A stretch of 64,000 nt of DNA, from contig NZ_WTCR01000007.1 of NCBI RefSeq assembly GCF_009795715.1, forward strand, positions 1 to 64,000. Reading direction: 5' to 3'. This document shows, piece by piece, positions 34,658-43,673 of the stretch. The notes below the pieces were generated by a model, which saw nothing but the letters and a program-made list of their open reading frames with translations, was not told where the DNA came from and did no database searches. Numbering within the stretch: the first letter of the stretch is position 1; each line of letters opens with the position of its first letter. Made by a program: the position numbers and the translations under genes. The stretch is from Labilibaculum euxinicum. Lineage in GTDB: Bacteria > Bacteroidota > Bacteroidia > Bacteroidales > Marinifilaceae.

Positions 34658-35689
34658 ATGACAAATAGAATGAACATCCCAAATAAACTGTTCGCAAAAG
34701 CACTTGTCGCATTTGCAATTGTATTGGGAGCTACTTTTTCCTCCTTCTCGTCTTTTGCTCAGGAAGAAGAAAAAGGGATTAACTACAGCGCACAACTCGA
34801 TACCAATGTTATTGTTATTGGTGATCAAATAAACCTTTTACTTTCCATAGAACAGCCAAAAAGTCTTCGGGTAGAGTTTCCGGTATTTATGGACAGCATT
34901 GGTTCGGGAGTCGAGATCATAAAACAATCTCCTCAGGATACTATCCCGTTAGAAAATGGAAACATTAAAGTGAATAAAAACTTTTTGATTACGTCTTTTG
35001 ATGATGGTGTTCACAAAATGAATCCTTTTGAATTCAAGATTCACGACGAAAATCTGATGAATATCATTCGAACGGATACAATGTTATTGGGCGTAAAAAC
35101 CTTCGACATTGATACCAGCAAGGCTAATTTTGACATTGTTATGCCAATACATACACCAATCGCTTTTGCCGAAATTGCTCCCTGGGTATTTGGTGGATTG
35201 ATTGTTGCAGCATTAATTGTTTTATTGATTTTATATTTGCGCAAGCGGAAGAAAAACCAACCTTTATTCGTTAAAGCAAAACCAGCCGAACCGGCTCATA
35301 TTATTGCCTTACGTAAGTTGGATGAGATCAAAAAACAAAAGCTTTGGGAAACCGGAAAGGTGAAACAGTTTCATTCTGACCTTACAGATACAATCCGCTA
35401 TTATTTGGATGAACGTTTCCAACTATCAACTCAGGAATCAACTACTGATGAGATATTAAAAGCAGTAAATGCTGTGGAGGTAAATTCAGACTGGCATGCC
35501 AAACTGAAGGACATTCTTGAACGTGCCGATTTAGCCAAATTCGCTAAATTCACCCCTCTTCAGGATGAAAATGAACTAAGTTTGAAATTTGCCTACAAAA
35601 TTATTGAGACCACCATTGTTGAAGAAGCTCCTGCTAAAGAGGAAAAAGAATCTATTGCAGTGGAAGAGACAAAAAAGGAAGAAAAGTAA
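34658..35689 (+). CDS. Bat-operon membrane protein (BatD-like / DUF4381-like)
   Basis: A 343-residue protein with a signal peptide (about 1-35, ending SFAQ), a beta-rich extracytoplasmic region (about 40-165), one membrane helix (about 170-190, WVFGGLIVAALIVLLILYL) and a helical cytoplasmic region rich in lysine and glutamate. Such a protein regularly lies between DUF58 and BatA in Bacteroidota; it resembles the N- and C-terminal parts of BatD. The role is inferred to be a membrane platform for the complex. It starts 18 bp after the DUF58 stop. Confidence 0.75.
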   Translation: MTNRMNIPNKLFAKALVAFAIVLGATFSSFSSFAQEEEKGINYSAQLDTNVIVIGDQINLLLSIEQPKSLRVEFPVFMDSIGSGVEIIKQSPQDTIPLENGNIKVNKNFLITSFDDGVHKMNPFEFKIHDENLMNIIRTDTMLLGVKTFDIDTSKANFDIVMPIHTPIAFAEIAPWVFGGLIVAALIVLLILYLRKRKKNQPLFVKAKPAEPAHIIALRKLDEIKKQKLWETGKVKQFHSDLTDTIRYYLDERFQLSTQESTTDEILKAVNAVEVNSDWHAKLKDILERADLAKFAKFTPLQDENELSLKFAYKIIETTIVEEAPAKEEKESIAVEETKKEEK

Positions 35690-35707
35690 ACTTTGAAAAT
35701 ACAAAGT

Positions 35708-36700
35708 ATGAGTTCTATAGAATTTGCAAATCCTGAATATTTTTACTTGCTGATCCTTTTGATACCATTAATTGCATGGTACATCTTAAAGGACAAGAAT
35801 GCTCATGCAAGTATTCAGGTGTCAACATTAAAAAGCTTTCATTCAAGTGCCAAAACCTACAAATACTACTTGCGGCATGCTTTATTTGTATTTCGGGTTT
35901 TAGCAATAGTATTTTTAGTGCTTGCTGTTGCCCGCCCGCAATCGAGCAATAGCCGAAGAGATGTAACTACGGAAGGAATTGACATCGTTATGTCGCTTGA
36001 TATTTCGAGTAGTATGCTTGCCCGCGATTTTGAACCGGACAGATTGGAAGCGGCAAAGGAAGTGGCAGTGAACTTTATTTCCGGCCGCGAAGATGATAAA
36101 ATTGGATTGGTAATTTTTAGCGGCGAGAGTTTCACTCAATGTCCTTTAACAACCGATCATGCTGTTTTAATCAACCTTTTCAACGACATCCAAAGTGGAA
36201 TGATTGAAGATGGTACAGCAATCGGGCTTGGATTAGCAAATGCGGTGAATCGTTTAAAGGACAGCAAATCAAAATCGAAAGTTGTTATTCTCTTAACCGA
36301 CGGAGTAAACAATCAGGGAGAGATTGCTCCTATTACGGCAGCAGAATTGGCAAAAACCTTTGGAATAAGAGTTTACACAATTGGTATCGGCACCATGGGA
36401 ATGGCTCCCTACCCTATTCAAACGGCTTTTGGTATTAGTATGAGAAACATGCCTGTAAAAATTGACGAAGAAGTATTGCAGCAAATTGCTGATATGACAG
36501 GTGGTCAATACTTTCGGGCAACTGACAATAATAAATTAAAAGCAATTTACGAACAAATTGATAAGTTGGAGAAAAGTAAAATTGAGGTGAAACAATACAT
36601 TACAAAAAGCGAGGAATACTTAATTTTTGCATTGCTTGCCGCTTTATTTTTACTTCTTGAAATTGCTTTACGTAATTCAATATTGCGGAACATTCCGTAA
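35708..36700 (+). CDS. batA: BatA, membrane von Willebrand A-domain protein
   Basis: A 330-residue protein with two N-terminal membrane helices (about 8-25 and 55-75), a vWA domain and a C-terminal membrane helix (about 300-320). The MIDAS DISSS is at 98-102, with TDGVNNQ later. Bat proteins contribute to aerotolerance in Bacteroides. The ATG start at 35708 is preferred over the TTG five codons upstream because it gives the usual N-terminus SIEFANPEYF. It is followed by batB after 34 bp. Confidence 0.9.
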   Translation: MSSIEFANPEYFYLLILLIPLIAWYILKDKNAHASIQVSTLKSFHSSAKTYKYYLRHALFVFRVLAIVFLVLAVARPQSSNSRRDVTTEGIDIVMSLDISSSMLARDFEPDRLEAAKEVAVNFISGREDDKIGLVIFSGESFTQCPLTTDHAVLINLFNDIQSGMIEDGTAIGLGLANAVNRLKDSKSKSKVVILLTDGVNNQGEIAPITAAELAKTFGIRVYTIGIGTMGMAPYPIQTAFGISMRNMPVKIDEEVLQQIADMTGGQYFRATDNNKLKAIYEQIDKLEKSKIEVKQYITKSEEYLIFALLAALFLLLEIALRNSILRNIP

Positions 36701-36734
36701 TTGATATTAATTGAACACAGAAAATCATTGAACA

Positions 36735-37772
36735 ATGAATCAATTTCGACTTGATCATCCGGATCTTCTATACTTATTTCTGATACTTCCAATTCTTGTA
36801 ATTATATATTGGATCAGTTATTCAAGGAAAAAGAAAGCTCTTGAAGAGTTTGGTGAGATGAATATCATCTCGCAGCTAATGCCATACGCTTCCTTTACCC
36901 GACCGTTTTACAAGTTCGGTATTCTATTGCTGGCTTTAAGTTTTATCATTTTTGGTCTTGCAGGACCTCAATTTGGTTCAAAACTCCAAACCATTAAAAG
37001 AAAAGGAGTAGAAATTATCATTGCGCTGGATGTATCCAATTCGATGATGGCACAAGACATTCAACCCAATAGATTGGAACGGGCAAAACGAGCTGTTTCT
37101 AAAATGGTTGACAAACTGAATAATGATAAAATTGGCTTGGTCGTTTTTGCCGGCGAGGCATATACTCAATTACCGATAACAACAGATTATGCATCTGCAA
37201 AATTGTTCTTGTCCTCCATTAGTACTGATATTGTTCCCATACAAGGAACTGCAATTGGTGCTGCAATAAACTTAGCGGCAAAAAGTTTTACTCCCGATAG
37301 TGAGGCCAGCAAAGCTATTATTGTAATTACCGATGGTGAAAACCATGAGGATGATGCAATTTCGGCAGCAAAAGCAGCTTTTGATAAAGGAATTATAGTA
37401 CATACTATTGCCATGGGATTACCGGAAGGTGCTCCAATTCCTGTAAGTCCCGGATCCCGGGATTTCAGACGGGATGAAAAGGGCAATATTGTAATATCAA
37501 AATTGGATCAGCAAATGGTTGAACAAATTGCTACTGCCGGAGGGGGAAAACCGGTGATAGCCAACAATACTACAACTGGTTTAAATGCCCTTTTTAATGA
37601 AATAAATAAAATGAACAAAACGGAACTGGAGCAGAGAGTATATGCTGCTTACGACGAAAAATTCCAATTGTTTATTGCCATAGGATTGTTGTTGCTCTTT
37701 CTGGAATTTTTAGTTCTGGAACGTAAAAACCGCCATTTAAAAGATATCAATTTGTTTAAACCATCGAAATAG
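36735..37772 (+). CDS. batB: BatB, membrane von Willebrand A-domain protein
   Basis: A 345-residue paralog of BatA with the same plan: N-terminal membrane helices (about 10-28 and 60-77), vWA domain with MIDAS DVSNS at 99-103 and TDGEN, and a C-terminal membrane helix (about 315-333). It is the second vWA protein of the Bat complex and lies directly between batA and batC. Confidence 0.92.
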   Translation: MNQFRLDHPDLLYLFLILPILVIIYWISYSRKKKALEEFGEMNIISQLMPYASFTRPFYKFGILLLALSFIIFGLAGPQFGSKLQTIKRKGVEIIIALDVSNSMMAQDIQPNRLERAKRAVSKMVDKLNNDKIGLVVFAGEAYTQLPITTDYASAKLFLSSISTDIVPIQGTAIGAAINLAAKSFTPDSEASKAIIVITDGENHEDDAISAAKAAFDKGIIVHTIAMGLPEGAPIPVSPGSRDFRRDEKGNIVISKLDQQMVEQIATAGGGKPVIANNTTTGLNALFNEINKMNKTELEQRVYAAYDEKFQLFIAIGLLLLFLEFLVLERKNRHLKDINLFKPSK

Positions 37773-37790
37773 AACTCAATTCTGATTATT

Positions 37791-38585
37791 ATGAACAAAT
37801 ATATAGCATTATTCATCGGTCTGCTTTGCCTCTTTAGTTTAGATGCATTGGCACAAAAGGAGCGAAAATTTATTCGCAAGGGCAATGGATTGTTTGAGGG
37901 GAATGAATATGAAAACTCGGAAGTAGAATATCGAAAAGCACTTGATAAAAAAATCAATTCGTATGAAGCCGGCTTTAATTTGGGAGATGCCTTGTACAAG
38001 CAAAAGAAGTATGATGAAGCATTAAAGCAGTACCAAGCTCTAACGGCCACTGAAAAGGATCCTAAAAAACTCGGGGAAATCTACCACAACATTGGAAACA
38101 CTCTTCTGATGAACCGGAAAATTGATGAAAGTATTGAGGCTTACAAAGAATCCCTTCGTAACTTTCCAAATTCGAAAGAAACCAAATACAATTTGGAATA
38201 TGCAAAAAAAATGAAACAGAAAGAGGAAGAAAAGAAGAAGAAACAGGATCAAAATAAAGACCAGAACAAGAATCAGGATAAAAAAGACCAGAATAAGGAT
38301 CAAAACAAAAAAGATCAAAATAAAAAGGATCAAAATAAAAAGGATCAGGATAAAAAAGATCAGGACAAGAAAGATCAGGACAAGAAAGATCAGAAAGATA
38401 AACCTGAAAATCAGGATAAAAAGAAAGGTGATCCTGAGGAACAGCAAAATAAGATATCTGAACAGGATGCCAAGCGCTTGCTAGAAGCTCTTGAAAATGA
38501 TGAAAAGAAGGTTCAGGAAAAGGTACAAAAAGCCAAAGCGGTTGCTCAAAAAGCAAAAAGATCCAAAATCAAAAAGGATTGGTAA
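37791..38585 (+). CDS. batC: BatC, TPR protein with charged repeat tail
   Basis: A 264-residue secreted protein with signal peptide (cleavage after about residue 21), TPR helices (about 25-140; GFNLGDALYKQKKYDEALKQY) and an extremely polar segment of K, D, Q and N (about 145-215) made of five-residue KKDQ units. It then ends in a basic helical region. BatC interacts with the membrane Bat proteins through its TPRs; the low-complexity segment is a likely flexible spacer. Confidence 0.9.
   Translation: MNKYIALFIGLLCLFSLDALAQKERKFIRKGNGLFEGNEYENSEVEYRKALDKKINSYEAGFNLGDALYKQKKYDEALKQYQALTATEKDPKKLGEIYHNIGNTLLMNRKIDESIEAYKESLRNFPNSKETKYNLEYAKKMKQKEEEKKKKQDQNKDQNKNQDKKDQNKDQNKKDQNKKDQNKKDQDKKDQDKKDQDKKDQKDKPENQDKKKGDPEEQQNKISEQDAKRLLEALENDEKKVQEKVQKAKAVAQKAKRSKIKKDW
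38244..38420 (+). repeat. In-frame 15-bp repeats within batC
   Basis: Coding repeats for residues about 152-210, units of KKDQN or KKDQD. They are close to identical at the DNA level and so could vary in copy number by slippage without breaking the frame. Confidence 0.85.
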
Positions 38586-38611
38586 TTGATATTTCCTAAT
38601 TGATTAATCAG

Positions 38612-38619
38612 TAAATTTG
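38612..38619 (+). promoter_or_regulatory. Candidate internal -7 box before batD
   Basis: TAAATTTG, a perfect TAnnTTTG match, sits in the 94-bp gap between batC and batD, the largest gap between the batA-batD genes. It could give extra transcription of batD. Confidence 0.4.
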
Positions 38620-38679
38620 CGAAAGAATTACCGGACAAATTAATTGCATTTATAACATCTGAAACACAAATATATACAG

Positions 38680-40491
38680 ATGAAGAAAATACTTCTCTCA
38701 TTAGTAACAGTCATTTTAATTGCTACATCAGTATTTGCTGATGAAATTAAATTTACTGCTTCGGCTCCAAATGTTGTGGAACTTGGCGAACAATTTCGTT
38801 TAACCTATTCCCTTAACAACAAAGGAAAAAATATTAAAATTCCAGCTCTTGATGGATTTAGGGTTCTTATGGGGCCTTCCACATCAAGCAGTATGAGTAC
38901 GCAAATTATTAATGGAAAAGTTACTTCCAGCTCATCCTACTCGTACACCTATGTTCTTTTGGCCGAAAAGGAAGGAAAATTTGACATTAAGCCTGCAACA
39001 ATTACTGTTGATGGTGAAACTAAAACATCAAATTCACTTACGATTGAAGTTGTTAAGGTGAATAAAACCCAGCAGGATACAGGTTCGAAACAATCACAAA
39101 ACTCTGCATCAAGCCAAAAAATCACAGAAGACAATTTATTTGTTAAGGTAAAATTAGATCGGAATAATGTTTATATGGGTGAGCACGTTGTTGCAACCAT
39201 TAAAGTATATACACGACTTACCATTGCTGGATTTGGCGATTCAAAATTCCCTTCGTTTGACGGTTTTTTAAGTCAGGAAGTACCAACCCCCGGACAAATT
39301 TCTTTAGAAAGAGAAAATATAAACGGAACCATTTACAATACTGGAATTATTCGGAAATTAATTCTTTTTCCACAACACACGGGGGAAATTACAATTGATC
39401 CTTTTGAATTAGAGGTGATCATTCGTCAGCGTCAGGCAAACAAACGAAGTGGTTTCTTTGATGATTTCTTTGATAATTATCAGGACATTAGAGTGCCCCG
39501 TAAAAGCAAACCTATAAAAATTAGGGTGAAAGACTTTCCATCAAATAAACCAGCAAGTTTTGACGGTGCCGTTGGAAATTTCACTTTGTCTACAACTATC
39601 GATAAAGATTCAGTGAAGGCAAATGATGCGATTACCATGCGGGTAAAAGTAGAAGGTAACGGAAATCTGAAGTTGATTAAACCTTTGGAATTTAACTTTC
39701 CTGCCGATTTTGAAGTTTACGACCCAAAAACATCGCAGAATTTAAAAAGCTCAGAAGCAGGAATGAGTGGCTCAACCACATTTGAATATTTAATTATTCC
39801 CCGGCATGCTGGTGAATATGAGATTCCGTCGGTTGACTTCAGCTTCTTCGATCCGAAAGCTAAAATATTCAGAACTCGTTCTACCAAAAAATTTACCGTT
39901 AAAGTAGCAAAGGGAGATGGAGATAATTCAGGAACTATCATTAGCTCCTTTACTAAAGAGAAGGTGAAATTTCTAGGAAAAGATATCCGCTATATTAAAA
40001 CCAACGATTTCACACCTCAATTAAAAGGCGAGGTTTTCTTTGGAACCACAAATTTCTATTTGGCGTATATTATTCCCTTCTTCCTGTTTGTTTTAGCATT
40101 TGTATTCAACAGAAAACGAATAAAAGAAAATGCCGACACCGCTAAATTAAAAAACAAACGTGCCAACCGCATTGCGATGAAAAGATTAAAAATGGCTTCG
40201 GCAAGTCTAAAAGCAAAACAGAAGGATCAGTTTTACGATGAGATTCTTAAAGCAATTTGGGGATATACATCGGATAAGTTGAATTTACCTTTGGAGAATC
40301 TGAATAAAGAAAATATTAGTGAGATTTTGCTTAGCAAAGGAGTTGAATTGGAACTTAAGGATGAATTTCTAAGCATATTGGACACCTGCGAGTTTGCCAG
40401 ATACTCTCCATCGGCCGGATCGTCGGAAATGGATGAGTTGTATCAGACAAGCATGGATACAATCACCAAGTTGGAGAAAAATATAAAATAG
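38680..40491 (+). CDS. batD: BatD, membrane-anchored oxygen-tolerance protein
   Basis: A 603-residue protein with signal peptide (about 1-20), several extracytoplasmic beta-sandwich domains (about 25-440), one membrane helix (about 453-472, NFYLAYIIPFFLFVLAF) and a helical cytoplasmic tail. The 'SSMSTQIINGKVTSS' and 'TVDGETKTSN' regions are family-like. BatD is the large surface component of the Bat complex. It is preceded by a possible internal promoter and followed by the repeated leader element and batE. Confidence 0.9.
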   Translation: MKKILLSLVTVILIATSVFADEIKFTASAPNVVELGEQFRLTYSLNNKGKNIKIPALDGFRVLMGPSTSSSMSTQIINGKVTSSSSYSYTYVLLAEKEGKFDIKPATITVDGETKTSNSLTIEVVKVNKTQQDTGSKQSQNSASSQKITEDNLFVKVKLDRNNVYMGEHVVATIKVYTRLTIAGFGDSKFPSFDGFLSQEVPTPGQISLERENINGTIYNTGIIRKLILFPQHTGEITIDPFELEVIIRQRQANKRSGFFDDFFDNYQDIRVPRKSKPIKIRVKDFPSNKPASFDGAVGNFTLSTTIDKDSVKANDAITMRVKVEGNGNLKLIKPLEFNFPADFEVYDPKTSQNLKSSEAGMSGSTTFEYLIIPRHAGEYEIPSVDFSFFDPKAKIFRTRSTKKFTVKVAKGDGDNSGTIISSFTKEKVKFLGKDIRYIKTNDFTPQLKGEVFFGTTNFYLAYIIPFFLFVLAFVFNRKRIKENADTAKLKNKRANRIAMKRLKMASASLKAKQKDQFYDEILKAIWGYTSDKLNLPLENLNKENISEILLSKGVELELKDEFLSILDTCEFARYSPSAGSSEMDELYQTSMDTITKLEKNIK

Positions 40492-40521
40492 ATTAATTGA
40501 TTGTGTAATATCGAATTAAAC

Positions 40522-40598
40522 ATGAAACGTACATGATTAAATAATTATTAACTCATACATGAGCATGATTATTTAATCAAGGTAAGTTCCATCTGACA
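40522..40598 (+). promoter_or_regulatory. 77-bp palindromic leader element, copy 1
   Basis: This element is 69/77 identical to 46498-46574. An 11-bp outer dyad GATTAAATAAT (40535-40545) pairs with its complement (40568-40578), enclosing an inner dyad CTCAT / ATGAG (40552-40556 and 40559-40563). Its end is 23 bp before the batE start. It could be a hairpin in the leader, a regulator-binding site, or a small mobile palindrome. Confidence 0.8.
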
Positions 40599-40620
40599 AT
40601 TGCATAAAAATTATAAACAG

Positions 40621-41370
40621 ATGAAAAAAGCATTACAATTTATACTCGCCATATTTATCAGCACTCAAACATGGGCTCAAGTTAACCCAATTGCTGAGGC
40701 CAATGAGATGTATAAAAAAGGAGAATACGAGAAAGCAATTCAAGCTTACGAATTTGTTTTAGATACTCATTTAGAAGCACCGGAAATTTATTTTAATCTG
40801 GGAAATGCTTACTACAAAACAGGAGAAATCTCTTCTTCCATTTTAAACTATGAGCGTGCCTTACTATTCTCTCCTAACGACAAAGATATTCAGTACAATT
40901 TAGACTTAGCCCGTAAACATGTTTTGGATAAGTTTGATGTTTTGCCCGAAATATTTATAAAAAGATGGTTTTCTGGAATTCGAAATAGTTTTTCGGCTGA
41001 TATATGGTCTTACTTTTCAATTCTATTTTTCTTACTGACGCTTACTTTTGCCTGTTTTTATCTGTACAGCAACAAATCGGGACTAAAAAAGTTGGGTTTT
41101 TTCTTCGCTTTTTTTGCCTTTGGCATTTCAATCATGACTTATTCTTTTGCATCAAAAAAAACAGATGAAATCAATATTCGCGAGCATGCAATTATTGTTA
41201 GCCCTAGTGTTACTATTAAAGGTTCTCCGGATAAAAGCGGTACCGAATTGTTCTTACTGCACGAAGGCACAAAAGTTAAAGTGATTGGTGAACTGCAGGA
41301 TTGGCGAAACATTCTTCTTAGCGATGGCAATGAAGGTTGGCTGAAAAAAGAAGACATTGAAATGATATAA
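40621..41370 (+). CDS. batE: BatE, TPR and SH3-like domain protein
   Basis: A 249-residue protein with signal peptide (about 1-19, ending TWAQ), TPRs (about 25-95), two membrane helices (about 122-145 and 153-170) and a C-terminal SH3b-like domain (about 180-249; LHEGTKVKVIGELQDWRNI). This is the standard BatE arrangement. The start is the ATG at 40621; the open frame extends seven codons upstream only to a TTG. It lies 130 bp after batD with the repeated leader element between, so it may be separately controlled. Confidence 0.9.
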   Translation: MKKALQFILAIFISTQTWAQVNPIAEANEMYKKGEYEKAIQAYEFVLDTHLEAPEIYFNLGNAYYKTGEISSSILNYERALLFSPNDKDIQYNLDLARKHVLDKFDVLPEIFIKRWFSGIRNSFSADIWSYFSILFFLLTLTFACFYLYSNKSGLKKLGFFFAFFAFGISIMTYSFASKKTDEINIREHAIIVSPSVTIKGSPDKSGTELFLLHEGTKVKVIGELQDWRNILLSDGNEGWLKKEDIEMI

Positions 41371-41385
41371 TTAACTCAATAACGT

Positions 41386-41415
41386 AAAAGGATTTCGGCT
41401 TCGAAATCCTTTTTA
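41386..41415 (+). terminator. Terminator of the Bat operon
   Basis: A stem AAAAGGATTTCG / CGAAATCCTTTT with a four-base loop and trailing Ts, 15 bp after the batE stop. Confidence 0.85.
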
Positions 41416-41444
41416 TTCATACAACAAGCTTATTAAACAGCAAT

Positions 41445-42323
41445 ATGAAATACAGCATACAAAACGAATTCTTCCAAATTGAGGTTCTTGAAAAAGGAGC
41501 TGAACTTTGCAGTATTAAATCGAGACTTACCAATCAGGAATTTATATGGCAAGCCGATCCTGAAATTTGGGGAAGCCATGCTCCCAACCTATTCCCGGTA
41601 ATTGGCTGTTTAAAAGATGATGGATTTATTCATGAAGGCAAAGAATATGCAATGCCCAAACATGGATTTATTCGCAACAATAAAGATATTCAATTGCACA
41701 GCAAATCAGAGAATGAGCTTTGTTTTGTATTAAAATCAAATGAAAACACGCGCAAACTTTATCCTTTCAAGTTTGAATTCTACATTCATTATATATTGGA
41801 TGGTAAGAAATTACATGTAAAACATGATGTTGTAAACACAGGCTCGAAGGATATGCTTTTCTGTCTGGGAGGACATCCCGCTTTTGCATGTCCGTTAAAG
41901 GAAGGTGAAAAGTACTCCGATTATTATCTGGAATTTGAGCAAAAAGAAACTGCACACACCTGGATGATTGTTGACAATGGACTTATTGGCCAGGAAGGAA
42001 AATTGATTTTAGATGAAAATGATCGAATTGAACTTGCACCAGATCTTTTCGCAAAGGATGCTCTGATTTTTAAAAATCTAAAATCCTCCTTTGTGAAATT
42101 AAGGAGTAAGAATTCAAATTTCTCCTTAAAAGTCAGCCTTGATGATTTCCCATATCTTGGACTTTGGGCCAAACCAAATGCACCCTATGTTTGCATTGAA
42201 CCATGGATTGGAATCGCTGACAGCTATGATTCGAGCCGGGAATTTTCTGAAAAAGAAATCATTCAATCTCTTGATTCGGGCCAAACATTTAGTGCTGCAT
42301 ATTCGATAGAAATCACAGAATAA
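41445..42323 (+). CDS. Aldose 1-epimerase family protein
   Basis: A 292-residue protein of the galactose mutarotase-like fold. PKHGFIRN (about 67-74) holds a likely active-site His, GGHPAFACP (about 145-153) a second, and a late EPWIG carries the catalytic Glu. It belongs to the 'LacX/aldose epimerase' subgroup rather than to GalM proper, acting on anomers of a hexose or hexose phosphate. It is alone between two terminators. Confidence 0.88.
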   Translation: MKYSIQNEFFQIEVLEKGAELCSIKSRLTNQEFIWQADPEIWGSHAPNLFPVIGCLKDDGFIHEGKEYAMPKHGFIRNNKDIQLHSKSENELCFVLKSNENTRKLYPFKFEFYIHYILDGKKLHVKHDVVNTGSKDMLFCLGGHPAFACPLKEGEKYSDYYLEFEQKETAHTWMIVDNGLIGQEGKLILDENDRIELAPDLFAKDALIFKNLKSSFVKLRSKNSNFSLKVSLDDFPYLGLWAKPNAPYVCIEPWIGIADSYDSSREFSEKEIIQSLDSGQTFSAAYSIEITE

Positions 42324-42329
42324 AACAGA

Positions 42330-42352
42330 AGAGCCCAAAGGCTCTTTTTTTA
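42330..42352 (+). terminator. Intrinsic terminator after the epimerase gene
   Basis: A six-base stem AGAGCC / GGCTCT with an AAA-type loop and a run of Ts. Confidence 0.85.
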
Positions 42353-42422
42353 TCTCCAATCAAAATTAAAGACAAACACATCTTTTTTTTGCTTTTCAGA
42401 AGCAATTCTTCATCCGAAAAGT

Positions 42423-42430
42423 TAAATTTG
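42423..42430 (+). promoter_or_regulatory. -7 promoter box before the PLP-enzyme pair
   Basis: TAAATTTG is a perfect TAnnTTTG match about 94 bp upstream of the start at 42524. No known riboswitch consensus is recognised in the leader. Confidence 0.45.
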
Positions 42431-42523
42431 TAATAAGCTTTAAATTTTCTGCTGCAACCACAGTAAAAACGAGCAAGTTAATTTGAATAAAAAGCTGATA
42501 ATTATTTAATCAATTTTTCGAGA

Positions 42524-43669
42524 ATGCATATTGAAACTTTACTTGCTCATTTGGCTGAGGAAGGTGGCGTATACGATCCATATGGAGCGTCGCACCTGCC
42601 CATTTATCAAACAGCTACCTTTGATCTGAAAAAACAATCGGGATCTAAAATATACGATTATACCCGCTCCGATAACCCAACCAGAGATGCTTTGGAAACG
42701 GTTTTTGCCAAGGCTGAAAATGGTGCATCTTGTTCGTGCACTCATACCGGAATTGGAGCAATTGCCTTGCTTTTCGAAACTGTATTAAAAGCAAACAGTA
42801 AAATTTTGGTTGAAAAAGATTGTTATGGCGGCACTTACCGACTTTTACAAGTGTATAAAGACAAATACAATGTAGAAGTTTTCTTTGCTGATTTTACTGA
42901 TCTTTTGGAAATTCAAAACTTATTGGAAACCGACAACTTTGATTTAGTTCTTTGTGAATCTCCCACCAATCCGGGAATGAAAATTATTGATTTAAGAGAA
43001 TTGGTAATGCTTGCCAAAAACAATGGAAGCAAATTTGCCGTTGATAACAGTCTCGCTACATTTGCATCTCAGAAACCGCTTGATTTGGGAGCTGATTTTT
43101 CTGTTTTCAGCGCTACAAAGTACATTTCAGGACATGGAAGTACTGTGGCTGGTGCATTGGTCTCTAAATGGGAGGAAGATGGCGAAAAGGTTGCCTATTT
43201 TGCCAATGCCGAAGGTCGTTCCCAAAATCCCTTTGATGTATTTTTAATTTCACTGGGAATACCTACTCTCCCCTTACGACTCAAGCATCATGAACAAAGT
43301 GCAATTCAGGTTGCTGAATATTTGGAGAAACACCCAAAAGTGAATAAGCTGGTGTATCCAGGTTCCAAAAATCATCCGCAACATGAGTTGGCAAAATCTC
43401 AAATGAAAATTTTCCCCGGCGTACTCACTGTTCACATGCAGAATGTCGAAACGGCTGAAAAATTGGTAGCAGCCACTCGCTGGTTTGGAGAAAAAGCCTC
43501 GTTCGGAACTGCTGATTCACGAATTGAAATTCCCGCTAAAATTAGTCACGCGTCCTTTTCTAAAGAGGATCTGCAAGCGATTGGAATCTTCCCATCTACG
43601 GTTCGATTGTCCATCGGACTGGAACACATCGATGATCTGCTTGAAGATTTAGAAAACGCGCTTAAATAA
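42524..43669 (+). CDS. PLP-dependent trans-sulfuration enzyme (cystathionine gamma-synthase/lyase or methionine gamma-lyase type)
   Basis: A 381-residue enzyme of the Cys/Met metabolism PLP family. The cofactor lysine is in SATKYISGHG (about residues 201-210), with YGGTYRL, CESPTNPG (about 146-153) and a C-terminal RLSIGLEH that contacts substrate carboxylate. Alternatives within the family (CGS, CBL, CGL, MGL) are not separable here. It is followed after four bases by a second, divergent member, so the two form an operon. Confidence 0.88.
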   Translation: MHIETLLAHLAEEGGVYDPYGASHLPIYQTATFDLKKQSGSKIYDYTRSDNPTRDALETVFAKAENGASCSCTHTGIGAIALLFETVLKANSKILVEKDCYGGTYRLLQVYKDKYNVEVFFADFTDLLEIQNLLETDNFDLVLCESPTNPGMKIIDLRELVMLAKNNGSKFAVDNSLATFASQKPLDLGADFSVFSATKYISGHGSTVAGALVSKWEEDGEKVAYFANAEGRSQNPFDVFLISLGIPTLPLRLKHHEQSAIQVAEYLEKHPKVNKLVYPGSKNHPQHELAKSQMKIFPGVLTVHMQNVETAEKLVAATRWFGEKASFGTADSRIEIPAKISHASFSKEDLQAIGIFPSTVRLSIGLEHIDDLLEDLENALK

Positions 43670-43673
43670 TTTA

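Noticed and set aside
42353-42523. SAM riboswitch before the trans-sulfuration pair
   Set aside because: No SAM-I or SAM-II consensus core is visible in the leader; only a -7 box was found.
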